From positions 62,001 to 126,000 of the forward strand of contig OZ220675.1 of assembly GCA_965116325.1 (NCBI GenBank): 64,000 nt of DNA, written 5' to 3'. The translations under genes were made by a program, and so were the position numbers. Shown one piece after another: positions 42,761 to 51,248 of this stretch; the stretch's first letter is position 1; the number at the start of each line of letters is the position of its first letter. The notes beneath the pieces were generated by a model. That model was given only the letters and a program-made list of their open reading frames with translations, had not been told where the DNA came from and made no database searches. The DNA is from JAGWBF01 sp965116325. GTDB taxonomy: Bacteria; Chloroflexota; Dehalococcoidia; Lucifugimonadales; JAGWBF01.

Positions 42761-43894
42761 GTGGTCCGCGCCCTGTTCATGGGCCAGACTGGTCTGGCAA
42801 AGAAGTCCCAGCTTGATTCCCTGGCGGAGCATTGTGCCAGGCAGGGCCAGACCATCGACAAGGTGTTCAACGTCGGCGACATCATGTATGCGGAAAGCCA
42901 GACCGCCGGAAAGCCTCTGCATGAAGGAAAGATCCTGGACCTTCCCTTGGCAGAGCTTGGCATCCTTAGGAGACTGGCCTTCACCCATATCCGGCTGGAA
43001 AGTTCACTGGCTGATCATGTGATGGTCGGCTCCCACTCAGTTTTCCGCTGGAACAACCAGCTTTTCAGGGCATTCGAAATGCAGGAGCTTCAGGAGCTCA
43101 AGCCCGACTTGGTGGTGACCCTGATAGATGATGTGGAGGCGGTCAAGCTGCGCCTCGATGATCTACGTGAGGAGGGGCAGCTGCCCGTCACCACCAGTTA
43201 CAGCTTGAAGGACCTCCTGGTCTGGCGTGAGGAGGAGATTCTGGCGTCGGACGTCATCTCGTCTGTCCTGGAGGTCCCCCACTACGTCCTTGGGGTGTGG
43301 CTGGAACCTGAGGTGTCGGAGACCCCCCTGGAAGTGGCTTACAACCTGATGTTCCGGCGCGAAAATCGTCTGGCCTACGTGAGCTACCCCATCAGCGATG
43401 CTCAGGCCAAGGAGGATGTGTGGAGTAAGGTCGTCGAGTACCGCAGGCTCGTACGGTCCCACGTCACCGCCTTCGACCCGCTGATGATCAGCGAAAAGCG
43501 CCTGCAGATGCTCATGGAGGAGGAGCTGAAGAGGAGCCCGGAGGCCAGGAATGTGGTATGCGATGTCCGAGGCCGGGAGCTGGCGCTGAACATCGGCGAA
43601 ATTAGTGCGGTCATGCCCGATATCGACGGTCAGACCGTGTCCCGGGACTATAAATTGTTGGACCAGTCGGACATGATCATCGCTTACTTTCCCCTGGACA
43701 CCGACGGTGGGCCGCTAATCGCCGGGGGTGTCCAGTCGGAGATCGAGCACGCTTCCGCCTCGACCAAGGAGATAGTTATCGTTTGGGAGTCTCCGAGGGA
43801 GCCGACTCCCTTTATCAGGCAGAAGGCTGATGTCCTGCTGCGAAGCCTGGAGGAGCTCGACGGGTATCTCCAAGGCCTCGTGCCATCCAGATGA
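42761..43894 (+). CDS. P-loop / nucleoside 2-deoxyribosyltransferase-like two-domain protein
   Basis: The 377-residue protein begins (GTG 42761) RALFMGQTGLAKKS, a degenerate Walker A with Ala and Lys where GK(S/T) has Gly and Ser/Thr, followed by an adenylate-kinase-like region ending in LVVTLIDDVEAVKLRL. The second half opens LAYVSYPIS and has HVTAFDPLMIS, LLDQSDMIIAYFP and GGVQSEIEHASASTKEIVIVW. That pattern fits the Rossmann-like NDT/DRHyd superfamily, in which the Glu of SEIEHA would be the nucleophile. Such domains cleave or transfer N-glycosidic bonds of nucleosides, and some occur in nucleotide-signalling or defence systems. The function here is unknown. The start lies about 150 bases after the structured element and shares its promoter. 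Confidence 0.65.
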   Translation: MVRALFMGQTGLAKKSQLDSLAEHCARQGQTIDKVFNVGDIMYAESQTAGKPLHEGKILDLPLAELGILRRLAFTHIRLESSLADHVMVGSHSVFRWNNQLFRAFEMQELQELKPDLVVTLIDDVEAVKLRLDDLREEGQLPVTTSYSLKDLLVWREEEILASDVISSVLEVPHYVLGVWLEPEVSETPLEVAYNLMFRRENRLAYVSYPISDAQAKEDVWSKVVEYRRLVRSHVTAFDPLMISEKRLQMLMEEELKRSPEARNVVCDVRGRELALNIGEISAVMPDIDGQTVSRDYKLLDQSDMIIAYFPLDTDGGPLIAGGVQSEIEHASASTKEIVIVWESPREPTPFIRQKADVLLRSLEELDGYLQGLVPSR

Positions 43895-43928
43895 CACCTT
43901 CACAATCCCCTAAAGAGACTAATTGGGG

Positions 43929-45188
43929 CTAGCGCATCTGCCGGAACTGGGGGAAGAGCGCCAGGAGCAAGAAGGGCAGCACCGCCAAGCCGATTCCATT
44001 GACCAGCAGTGCAAAGGGCGCGCTCGTGGCCCCCGCGACGTATCCGATTCCAACATGACCCACGGGAGCGGTACCGACCCCCACGATCCAGGACCCCATG
44101 GAACGCCCCCTTTGATCGTTGGGAACGCAGGTCTGGAGCAGGGTCTGGTGCAGGATATCGGCGGCGGATGCCATGCTGTTTACGAAGACTACAAACACCA
44201 CTGCAATCCAGAAGTTGGGAGACTGGGACAGCAACACCAGTCCCAGCCCGAACAGGGACAAAGTCGCCAGCAGGAGCAGACCCCGATGCTGAATCTTGCT
44301 GGCCGCTCCCAAGGCAACTATTCCCATGGCGCCGCCGATGAACCGGAATGCAGTAAGGATGCCTAAGCCTGCAGCACCAACCTCCAGAACATCTTCAGCC
44401 AGGATGGGTAACATCACCTGGTGGGAAAACCCCAGCATCTCCGACCCCGCCGTGGATACCATCAGACTGGACATGGCACGGTTCGATTTCAGGGCGCGGA
44501 AATAGGAAATGATGTTGTCCTTCATGGGTTCCCGCGCTATGGGAGCTGATTGACCGATGCGACGCAGGCCGAACAGGGCGGTCAGCCCAATAGAGTAGCC
44601 TCCGGCCATCACGAAGAAGGCGGTCTCCGGGCCTCTCCATTCCAGGGCCAGCCCTCCTACCAGCGCCCCTATGATTCCGCCTATACGCTGGGCGAGAGAT
44701 ATCAGGGCTATGCCGTTTATGGCTCCCGCAGTGCCGACTATGTCGTAGGCGTACACCTGGCGCGAGGTCATGTAGAAGGACTGGAAAATTCCGAAGAGAA
44801 AAGCAAGCGAAATAAGGTGCCACACCTGCAAGATGCCGACCAACGCCAGCAGGCCAAGGGCGAGGGACACGGATAGCATTCCAGTGACGGCAAAGCGCAT
44901 GAGGAAACGGCGGTCCAGTCGGTCTGTGATAGACCCAACCACGAACCCGACCAACAGAAACGGGGCAGACCGGGCGGCAAAGGCGGCGCCTACCATAGCC
45001 GCAGACTCGGTGATCTGAAACACAAGGAACCCCAGCAGCACCTGCTGCATTCCCTGACCTATCTGGTTCGTGATTGTGGAAGCCCAGAGCACCCGGAAAT
45101 CCGGGTACTGGAAGGCAGCGAAGGGCCTCCAAAGGCGGGACCGACCCGGTTGGGATTGGGGGGGCCTGGGGGTGCTTTGTGTACTCAT
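43929..45188 (-). CDS. Major facilitator superfamily transporter
   Basis: The 419-residue membrane protein has about 12 hydrophobic segments. FVVGSITDRLDRRFLMRFAVTG is the MFS loop 2-3 motif (GxxxDRxGRR type), and IPxxF-like FLVFQITESAAMVG begins it. MNDQRGRSMGS-like VPNDQRGRSMGSW in the second half is typical of the EntS/MFS_3 branch, which exports siderophores, drugs or unknown metabolites. The substrate is not given by context. It follows the KefB-type antiporter by 54 bases on the same strand and may be co-transcribed. The ribosome site is weak. Confidence 0.88.
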   Translation of the reverse strand: MSTQSTPRPPQSQPGRSRLWRPFAAFQYPDFRVLWASTITNQIGQGMQQVLLGFLVFQITESAAMVGAAFAARSAPFLLVGFVVGSITDRLDRRFLMRFAVTGMLSVSLALGLLALVGILQVWHLISLAFLFGIFQSFYMTSRQVYAYDIVGTAGAINGIALISLAQRIGGIIGALVGGLALEWRGPETAFFVMAGGYSIGLTALFGLRRIGQSAPIAREPMKDNIISYFRALKSNRAMSSLMVSTAGSEMLGFSHQVMLPILAEDVLEVGAAGLGILTAFRFIGGAMGIVALGAASKIQHRGLLLLATLSLFGLGLVLLSQSPNFWIAVVFVVFVNSMASAADILHQTLLQTCVPNDQRGRSMGSWIVGVGTAPVGHVGIGYVAGATSAPFALLVNGIGLAVLPFLLLALFPQFRQMR

Positions 45189-45242
45189 TTGGCCTGCGCC
45201 AAGGGGCCAGGCTGAGGAAATATGCTGCGTCCCGCCAAGGGG

Positions 45243-47006
45243 TCAGCACTCATTCGGGGCATGTTCCTGGTCTTCCGCTGCTGGGGGCGTGTTGTCTCCA
45301 TATCCGGGGGCTTTTTGTGTGTTCTCGTAGGTGCGGAGCTGTGCCACAAGGGTGTCGACTTCCTGGGCATCCACCTCGTATCTCAGCAGGGAGTAGCGAA
45401 GAATCTGCTGCCCGCCCTCCATCTCGGGCCAGACCACTTCGTGCACGCCGATACGGTTAAGCTCTTCAGCATCCTGCTGCAGGCGGACTCGAGCTACGAT
45501 TTCCAGCTGTGGGTTAATTTCGAGGGCGCGACGTGCGGTATCGCGGGCCGATCTGGTGTCGCCGGTTGTGATGATCAACATTCGTGCTCTGCCGATTCCG
45601 GCGTGTTCCAAGTTGGCTATGCTGGTACTGGAGCCGTTCAGCACCAGGTACCCTCCATCCAGGCACCGCTGGGAGACATGGGGGTCCAGCTCAATGGCTA
45701 CGAAGGGAATGTTATGCTCCCGCAGTTCCTCCGCCACCAGCATTCCGATGTTGCCCATGCCGCACAATACCAGGTGGGATGAGAGGTCGTCTATTCTGGA
45801 TGCCACAGTGCTCTGCGCCGGGCTGTAGTTCCGGAAGACGCTCACGAACTTCCCAAGCTTTTCCAGACCCATGACCCCGCCCGCTAATACCAAGGGAGTT
45901 AATGCCATGGTTATGACGGTGGAGACCACGATTAAAGTCAGGAAGTCCAAGTCCACAATGTCCATGAGATATGCTGCATCCGCCAGGAAGAAGCTGAACT
46001 CTCCAATTTGCATCATTCCCAGTCCAGTGAGCATGGCGGTGTAGGGGAGGTATCCGAATACCTTCACGAGACCGCCTATCAGCGCCAGCTTCACAAGCAT
46101 CACCGCAGTGACCACAATCAGCACCAGCCCTATATGGTCCACAACGTACCTGGGGTCGGTGAGCATCCCCAGGGAAACGAAGAATACGGCTGCGAATATA
46201 TCTCTGAGTGGTATCACTTCGGACAATGCCCGGCGCCCGAAGGGCGACTCGCTGAGGACCAAGCCTGCTGCAAAGGCTCCTATCGCCAAGGTGAGTCCGA
46301 AGGCATCGGTTAGAGCGGCTGCGGCGAAGGTCAAAGCCACCACAGTCAGGATAAAGACCTCTTTTGAGCTCAAGATGGGGACCCTGTCCAGTACCCATGG
46401 GATTGCTCGGCCCCCCAAGACGACCATTAGTACCAGGATCACTACAGCTTTGAGCACTCCGAATCCCAGCTCCGACAGGGCTGTGGTCCCCTCGCCGGTC
46501 AGTGAAGGCAAAATGGCAATCATGGGTATGAAGGCCAGGTCCTGCATGATCAGGATGCCTACCATTACCCTGCCATGTACGCTTCCGAGCTCTCCCCTGT
46601 CCGCCAGTGTCTTGAGAACTACCATGGTGCTGCTGAGGGAGGCCACCATCCCAAAGACGAGGGCTTGCTGGTAAGACCACCCAAGGTAGAGGGCCAGGGG
46701 GTACATCAGGCCTATAGTGGCCAGCATCTGCACGATGCCCCCCAGCACAATGACCCGCCCGGCCCTTCGCAGCTCCCTAAGGGACACCTCGACGCCAACT
46801 TCGAATAGGAGCAGCACAACTCCGAACTCGGCAAGAGTGCGCACCTCTTCCAGGTTGCCGACTGCGCCCAGGACGTGCGGTCCAACGATCGCCCCGGCTA
46901 TGAGATAGCCCAGCAGGATGGGAAAGCGGAACTGGCGCGCAATGAGTCCACCGCCAAAGGCGCTGGCAAGAATAATTACAATGTCCAGGAACAGAGAGCC
47001 GTGCAA
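45243..47006 (-). CDS. KefB-type monovalent cation:proton antiporter with TrkA-N domain
   Basis: The 587-residue protein has a CPA2 membrane domain: GYLIAGAIVGPHVLG, EFGVVLLLFEVGVEV, IGILIMQDLAFIP-like VGILIMQDLAF, and AIGAFAAGLVLSES. It is followed by a cytosolic RCK/TrkA-N domain starting LVLCGMGNIGMLVAEEL (GxGxxG) and IELDP, which binds NAD(H) or similar and gates transport. It should exchange K+ or Na+ for H+. The start is TTG 47006 without a clear ribosome site; a TACACT box just upstream hints at a very short leader. The last 30 residues are low-complexity. Confidence 0.9.
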   Translation of the reverse strand: MHGSLFLDIVIILASAFGGGLIARQFRFPILLGYLIAGAIVGPHVLGAVGNLEEVRTLAEFGVVLLLFEVGVEVSLRELRRAGRVIVLGGIVQMLATIGLMYPLALYLGWSYQQALVFGMVASLSSTMVVLKTLADRGELGSVHGRVMVGILIMQDLAFIPMIAILPSLTGEGTTALSELGFGVLKAVVILVLMVVLGGRAIPWVLDRVPILSSKEVFILTVVALTFAAAALTDAFGLTLAIGAFAAGLVLSESPFGRRALSEVIPLRDIFAAVFFVSLGMLTDPRYVVDHIGLVLIVVTAVMLVKLALIGGLVKVFGYLPYTAMLTGLGMMQIGEFSFFLADAAYLMDIVDLDFLTLIVVSTVITMALTPLVLAGGVMGLEKLGKFVSVFRNYSPAQSTVASRIDDLSSHLVLCGMGNIGMLVAEELREHNIPFVAIELDPHVSQRCLDGGYLVLNGSSTSIANLEHAGIGRARMLIITTGDTRSARDTARRALEINPQLEIVARVRLQQDAEELNRIGVHEVVWPEMEGGQQILRYSLLRYEVDAQEVDTLVAQLRTYENTQKAPGYGDNTPPAAEDQEHAPNEC

Positions 47007-47170
47007 ATCGTCAAACTTTCAGAGTGTAGTAGTATCGAAGTGTGCAAATAGGCTCCTAAGCTATCTTAGCAAGAGCTTCGAGCTTGATTAAATGATTAGC
47101 CCTAGGGGTTTCTCTGAAAATCAGCCTGTCGAGGCATCGGAACTCAGGAAACTTGTGTACGGAGGTACGC

Positions 47171-47788
47171 ATGCCGGACGAAATAAGCCTGTTCGAGGCG
47201 ATCGATAGCCAGAGGGCCATAAGGCTCTATAAGACCGACCCCGTTCCTCGGGAGCTGATCGAAAGGGTGATCGAAGCAGCTATTCGGGCTCCCAGTAGCG
47301 GCAACAGGCAGAAGTGGGGCTTTGTCGTCGTCAGCGACCCGGATTTGAAACTGAAGATCGCTGACTGCTACCGGAGGAATATCACGCCGGGGATAGTGTC
47401 AAATCGGCCCCCGGAGGACCAGAAGATGTGGGATGAGACCAAACACCTAGCTGACCACCTCCACGAGGTGCCCGTTCTTATCCTGGCTTGCATAGAGGAT
47501 GACGGACGATCCGACGATTTTGCCCGCGGAGCAACAATCTATCCGTCGGTGCAGAACATGCTACTGGCAGCCCGCGCCCTCGGCCTGGGGAGTTGCCTGA
47601 CCACGCGCCACAGGAAGCATGAGGCAGAGATAAAGGAGCTGTTGGGAATCCCTGGAAACGTTCACATAGCATCGGTGTTGCCCCTGGGTTTTCCTGCCGA
47701 CGGAGCCAGGTACGGACCTACCAGGCGTAAGCCTGCGGCCGAGGTCACCTATTACGACAGGTGGGGAGATACGACCGCCGGAACCTAG
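47171..47788 (+). CDS. Nitroreductase family protein
   Basis: The 205-residue protein has the FMN-binding pattern SQRAIRLYKTDPVP, then RAPSSGNRQKWGFVVV, GATIYPSVQNMLLAARALGLGSCLTT and GIPGNVHIASVLPLGFPA. These match NAD(P)H-dependent flavin reductases/nitroreductases of about 200 residues. Natural substrates include quinones and nitro-compounds, and some members dehalogenate or dehydrogenate. ATG 47171 with GGAGG 5 bases upstream is preferred over the earlier in-frame start at 47153. Confidence 0.9.
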   Translation: MPDEISLFEAIDSQRAIRLYKTDPVPRELIERVIEAAIRAPSSGNRQKWGFVVVSDPDLKLKIADCYRRNITPGIVSNRPPEDQKMWDETKHLADHLHEVPVLILACIEDDGRSDDFARGATIYPSVQNMLLAARALGLGSCLTTRHRKHEAEIKELLGIPGNVHIASVLPLGFPADGARYGPTRRKPAAEVTYYDRWGDTTAGT

Positions 47789-47809
47789 CAGCCGGGGATT
47801 GGATCATAA

Positions 47810-49327
47810 CTAGGCACGCGTCCTGTACTGGAGGGCTTCGGCGAGGTGTTCCGTCCTGATCGTCTCCGACTTGCCCAGGTCGGCGATGGTCAGCGACAGC
47901 TTGAGGACTCGATGGAAGGCCCGTGCTGAAAGGTTGTACTGGGTCATGGCGTTTCTCAGCAGGTGCATGGCTGAATCTTCGGTGCGGCAGTACTTCCACA
48001 CCTCCGCCGGCCCCATCTCCGAATTGTATTTGAATTCAGAGCCTTCGAAGCGGGCTTCCTGGACTTCTCTAGCCTCCTTGACCCGCGTTCGCACTGCTGC
48101 CGACGGCTCCGAATCCTCCAGCCCCGCCAGCTTCTCGTAGTCCACGGGAGGAACCTCCGTGAATATGTCCATCCGGTCCAGCAGCGGCCCGCTGATGCGT
48201 TTCTGGTACCTGGCAACGGCTCCCGCAGAACAGACGCACTCCTTAATGGGATGGGTGTAGTAGCCGCAGGGGCACGGGTTCATGGCCCCCACCAGGGCAA
48301 AGTTGGCGGGGAAGGTCAGCGTGCCTCCCGCCCGGCTTATGGTGACGACCTTGTCTTCTATGGGCTGGCGCAGGGCTTCCAGGGCTGAGTGGCCGAACTC
48401 GGGCAGCTCATCCAGGAAGAGCACTCCCCGGTGGCTCAGAGTGATTTCACCCGGGCGTGGTATTCGCCCTCCGCCAACGAGACCGGCGTTGGATATGGTG
48501 TAGTGGGGAGACCGGAAAGGACGATGCGACAGGAAGGGCCTGTCCGCAGGCAGGAGGCCGCTGACGCTGTATATCTTGGTCACCTCCAGGGATTCCTGGA
48601 AGGTCATCTCCGGCATAACCGATGGAAGAGAACGGGCCAGCAGGGTCTTGCCGCTACCGGGCGGTCCCGTCATGAGGATGTTGTGACCACCGGCCGCCGC
48701 TACTTCCAGGGCCCTTTTGGCGTTCTCCTGACCCTTTATGTGGGAAAAGTCGACGGAGGCCTTGGGGCCGTGCCCGTTCTCCACGGCCTTGGAGCCGTTG
48801 TGATAGGGCGAGATCATGGTGTCTCCCCGCAGATGGGAGACAAGCTGGGCCAGATTATCAGCAGGCAGGATAGACAGGTCGTGAATCAACGATGCTTCGG
48901 TGGCATCAACCTTGGGGACAAATACCGTGTCGATCTGTTGGTCCATGGCCACCGACACCATGGGCAGCATGGCTGCGGTGTGACGCAGAGTGCCGTCGAG
49001 GGCCAACTCACCCAGGAACAGGGCCGGTCCTTCGAATTCGGGCACCTGGCCGGAGCTCACCAGGATTCCCACGGCTATCGGCAGATCGTATGACGGACCC
49101 GCCTTCCTCAGGTCCCCCGGGGCCAGGTTCACCGTGATCCTGCGCATGGGAAACTCACACCCGGAATTGCGAATGGCAGCCCGCACCCGCTCCCGCGCTT
49201 CCTGCACGGCCGTGTCGGGCAGGCCGACGATATTGAATGCAGGCAGACCGGGGGCAATGTCGACCTCTGCATCGATGATGAAGCCATCCAGCCCCACGAC
49301 GGCACATGTTCTTACCTTGGCCAGCAA
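47810..49327 (-). CDS. comM: YifB/ComM family AAA+ ATPase (magnesium-chelatase-like)
   Basis: The 505-residue protein has the N-terminal LonC-like domain (VVGLDGFIIDAEVDIAPGLPAF, then ITVNLAPGDLRKAG), a Walker A GPPGSGKTLLARSLP, Walker B RGVLFLDELPEF and the C-terminal Mg-chelatase region with NPCPCGYY and a cysteine set CVCSAG. ComM is a helicase that extends branch migration in natural transformation. TTG 49327 gives the usual MLAKV start and lies about 10 bases after GGAGG. GTG 49336 is three codons earlier but too close to that site. A free-standing gene. Confidence 0.92.
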   Translation of the reverse strand: MLAKVRTCAVVGLDGFIIDAEVDIAPGLPAFNIVGLPDTAVQEARERVRAAIRNSGCEFPMRRITVNLAPGDLRKAGPSYDLPIAVGILVSSGQVPEFEGPALFLGELALDGTLRHTAAMLPMVSVAMDQQIDTVFVPKVDATEASLIHDLSILPADNLAQLVSHLRGDTMISPYHNGSKAVENGHGPKASVDFSHIKGQENAKRALEVAAAGGHNILMTGPPGSGKTLLARSLPSVMPEMTFQESLEVTKIYSVSGLLPADRPFLSHRPFRSPHYTISNAGLVGGGRIPRPGEITLSHRGVLFLDELPEFGHSALEALRQPIEDKVVTISRAGGTLTFPANFALVGAMNPCPCGYYTHPIKECVCSAGAVARYQKRISGPLLDRMDIFTEVPPVDYEKLAGLEDSEPSAAVRTRVKEAREVQEARFEGSEFKYNSEMGPAEVWKYCRTEDSAMHLLRNAMTQYNLSARAFHRVLKLSLTIADLGKSETIRTEHLAEALQYRTRA

Positions 49328-49635
49328 GCAGCACACCCCTCCGAACGTCGGACCGTTTCTGGCCCGTCATCCCTTGGATTCATCGGAAGAAGCCATATGA
49401 TTCGGTACATATGTTCTGATAGTAGGGAAGCGCAAAAGGGGCGTCAACGGGCTGTTGACAACGGAGACCTCCCGGGAGCCGTTCTCCCGGGCCCCTATGA
49501 TGGGTAGGCCAGGGGCTCGGGGATGTTGCAAGGGAAGAGGCATGGCGCAATCGCCTTTTGCGTGCAGCATTGCCGGTGGGATAAAATAGTGGCGTCCAGC
49601 GACAGCGTTCCTGGCCTCTAAGGCCTGGGATGAAT

Positions 49636-49709
49636 TGCCCGGTGGTGTAGTGGTAGCACAGGGGACTTTGGATCCCCTAACCCTGGTTCGAATCCAGGCC
49701 GGGCAGCCA
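49636..49709 (+). tRNA. trnQ: tRNA-Gln (anticodon UUG), CCA encoded
   Basis: The 7-bp acceptor TGCCCGG pairs with CCGGGCA, the D arm has GTGTAGTGGTAGCAC, and the anticodon stem GGGGA/TCCCC encloses CTTTGGA with anticodon TTG at the expected place. The T arm CCTGG-TTCGAAT-CCAGG is regular, and the discriminator G is followed by CCA (49707-49709). A TAAAAT box at about 49581-49586 with TTGCGT 18 bases earlier is a plausible promoter. The 300 bases between comM and this gene hold nothing else. Confidence 0.96.
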
Positions 49710-49860
49710 GAGACTGGAACCTTCTGAATACTATGGGACCCGACGGCGTGCCTCATCAAGAACTCAAAGCTCCAGCGTAACTAGCTGTGTTGTATAATGC
49801 CGGAAGGACCTATTGCTGAGAGGTCATATTAGAGAATCCTATAGGGAGGGAGAATTTAGC

Positions 49861-50862
49861 ATGGGCAACGTTAGGGCTGAATACATCTGGATCGATGGAA
49901 CCATACCCACACCCAAACTGCGTTCCAAGACGAAAATTCTCGAGGATGGAGAGCAACCGCCAGTTTGGGCATTTGACGGTTCCAGCACCAACCAGGCCGC
50001 TGGAGAAACCTCGGACTGCGTCCTGAGGCCCGTGTACCAGTGCCATGACCCGATTCGCGGCGGGAACAGCATCCTCGTTATGAATGAAGTGCTATTTCCG
50101 GACATGAGCCCCCACCCGACAAACACCAGGGCTGCCTGCGAGGAAGCTGCCGGCAAATACGCCTCCCACGAGATGATATTCGGCATCGAGCAGGAGTACA
50201 CGTTCTTCAAGGGTTCCAGGCCCTTGGGCTTCCCGGACGCCGGTTATCCTGCCCCTCAAGGTGGGTACTACTGCGGAGTCGGGGCAGACGAGGTGTTTGG
50301 GCGCGACGTTGTGGAGAAGCACCTGGATATCTGCCTGGATGCTGACTTGGGCGTCTCGGGAATCAATGGCGAGGTGATGCCAGGACAGTGGGAGTTCCAG
50401 ATCGGGCCTCTCCCGGCCCTGGAAGTCAGCGACCAGCTATGGGTTGGTCGCTGGCTCCTATACCGCGTGGCCGAGGATTACGGCATTAATGCCACCCTTT
50501 ATCCCAAGCCTGCCCGAGGAGACTGGAACGGCGCCGGGGCGCACACTAACTTCTCAACGAAAGAGATGCGGAACAGCTATCAGGCGTGCATCGACGCGGC
50601 TGAAGCCCTCCGCAAGAGACATGACCTCCACATCGCCAACTACGGTGCCGGCATAGAAGAGAGGCTTACCGGTCGACACGAAACCTGCTCTTACAGGGAG
50701 TTCCGATACGGTGTCTCGGACAGGGGCGCCTCGGTGCGCATTCCCTGGCAGGTCGAGCGAGACCAAAAGGGTTACATCGAGGACCGGCGCCCCAACGCCA
50801 ACATGGACCCCTACGTTGTGACGCGCCTGATCCTGGAGACGGTGGCGGGCGGCGTCGCCTAG
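49861..50862 (+). CDS. glnII: Type II (eukaryotic-like) glutamine synthetase
   Basis: The 333-residue protein is the short GSII form: AEYIWIDGTIPTPKLRSKT, WAFDGSSTNQA, FGIEQEYTFF, then GVGADEVFGRDVVEKH, GEVMPGQWEFQIGP, AGAHTNFST and RHETCSYREFRYGVSDRGASVRIP. Glu residues in IEQEYT and GEVMP(G)QWEF bind metal. It makes glutamine from glutamate and ammonia using ATP. Bacterial GSII is known from rhizobia, actinomycetes and some others. GGGAGGG precedes ATG 49861; TATAAT at 49793-49798 may be its -10 box. It follows tRNA-Gln by 151 bases. Confidence 0.95.
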   Translation: MGNVRAEYIWIDGTIPTPKLRSKTKILEDGEQPPVWAFDGSSTNQAAGETSDCVLRPVYQCHDPIRGGNSILVMNEVLFPDMSPHPTNTRAACEEAAGKYASHEMIFGIEQEYTFFKGSRPLGFPDAGYPAPQGGYYCGVGADEVFGRDVVEKHLDICLDADLGVSGINGEVMPGQWEFQIGPLPALEVSDQLWVGRWLLYRVAEDYGINATLYPKPARGDWNGAGAHTNFSTKEMRNSYQACIDAAEALRKRHDLHIANYGAGIEERLTGRHETCSYREFRYGVSDRGASVRIPWQVERDQKGYIEDRRPNANMDPYVVTRLILETVAGGVA

Positions 50863-50927
50863 TCGTGTGAGGCTCTTCCGGCCCCTTTGCCGAGGGGTGC
50901 AGGGCCGGCCAACGGATGACCTATTCT

Positions 50928-50957
50928 TATGGGCTACGCAATAGAGCGTAGCCCATA
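50928..50957. terminator. 12-bp hairpin after glutamine synthetase
   Basis: TATGGGCTACGC pairs with GCGTAGCCCATA around AATAGA, 66 bases after the glnII stop. Only TCTTGT follows, so it is a weak or Rho-assisted terminator, or an RNA 3'-end stabiliser. Confidence 0.5.
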
Positions 50958-51033
50958 TCTTGTCAAGCATCCCTGTACAGATGAGGGCTTTGGATATGGC
51001 AGGTCAGAAGTGTTTGTCGGATAAGGTGCGAGT

Positions 51034-51210
51034 ATGGAGCTGCTGATTCCATTTGTTCTGACCGTCGTCGCCCTCATCCTTCTCATCAGGAACCCAGGCT
51101 GGTACTCCCGCTGGGAGATCGAACCCTGGCTGTTCAAGTGGGTGCTGGGCGCGGTGATAGTGGTCTATGCCGTCGCCTTTGTGCTTTCCTTCACGCCGCT
51201 CCTTGACTGA
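51034..51210 (+). CDS. Small two-helix membrane protein (58 residues)
   Basis: ATG 51034 has AAGGTG six bases upstream and the frame ends at TGA 51208. Residues about 2-18 (LLIPFVLTVVALILLI) and about 36-53 (WVLGAVIVVYAVAFVLSF) are hydrophobic helices joined by a Trp-rich loop RNPGWYSRWEIEPWLFK. Both helix ends and the loop length fit a hairpin membrane peptide. No family is recognised. It lies between glnII and the convergent Rieske gene. The strong hydrophobic pattern and ribosome site argue for a real gene, but conservation was not tested. Confidence 0.6.
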   Translation: MELLIPFVLTVVALILLIRNPGWYSRWEIEPWLFKWVLGAVIVVYAVAFVLSFTPLLD

Positions 51211-51248
51211 ACCCGTTCCGATCAGTGTAATCGGGGCTTCGAGAATGC

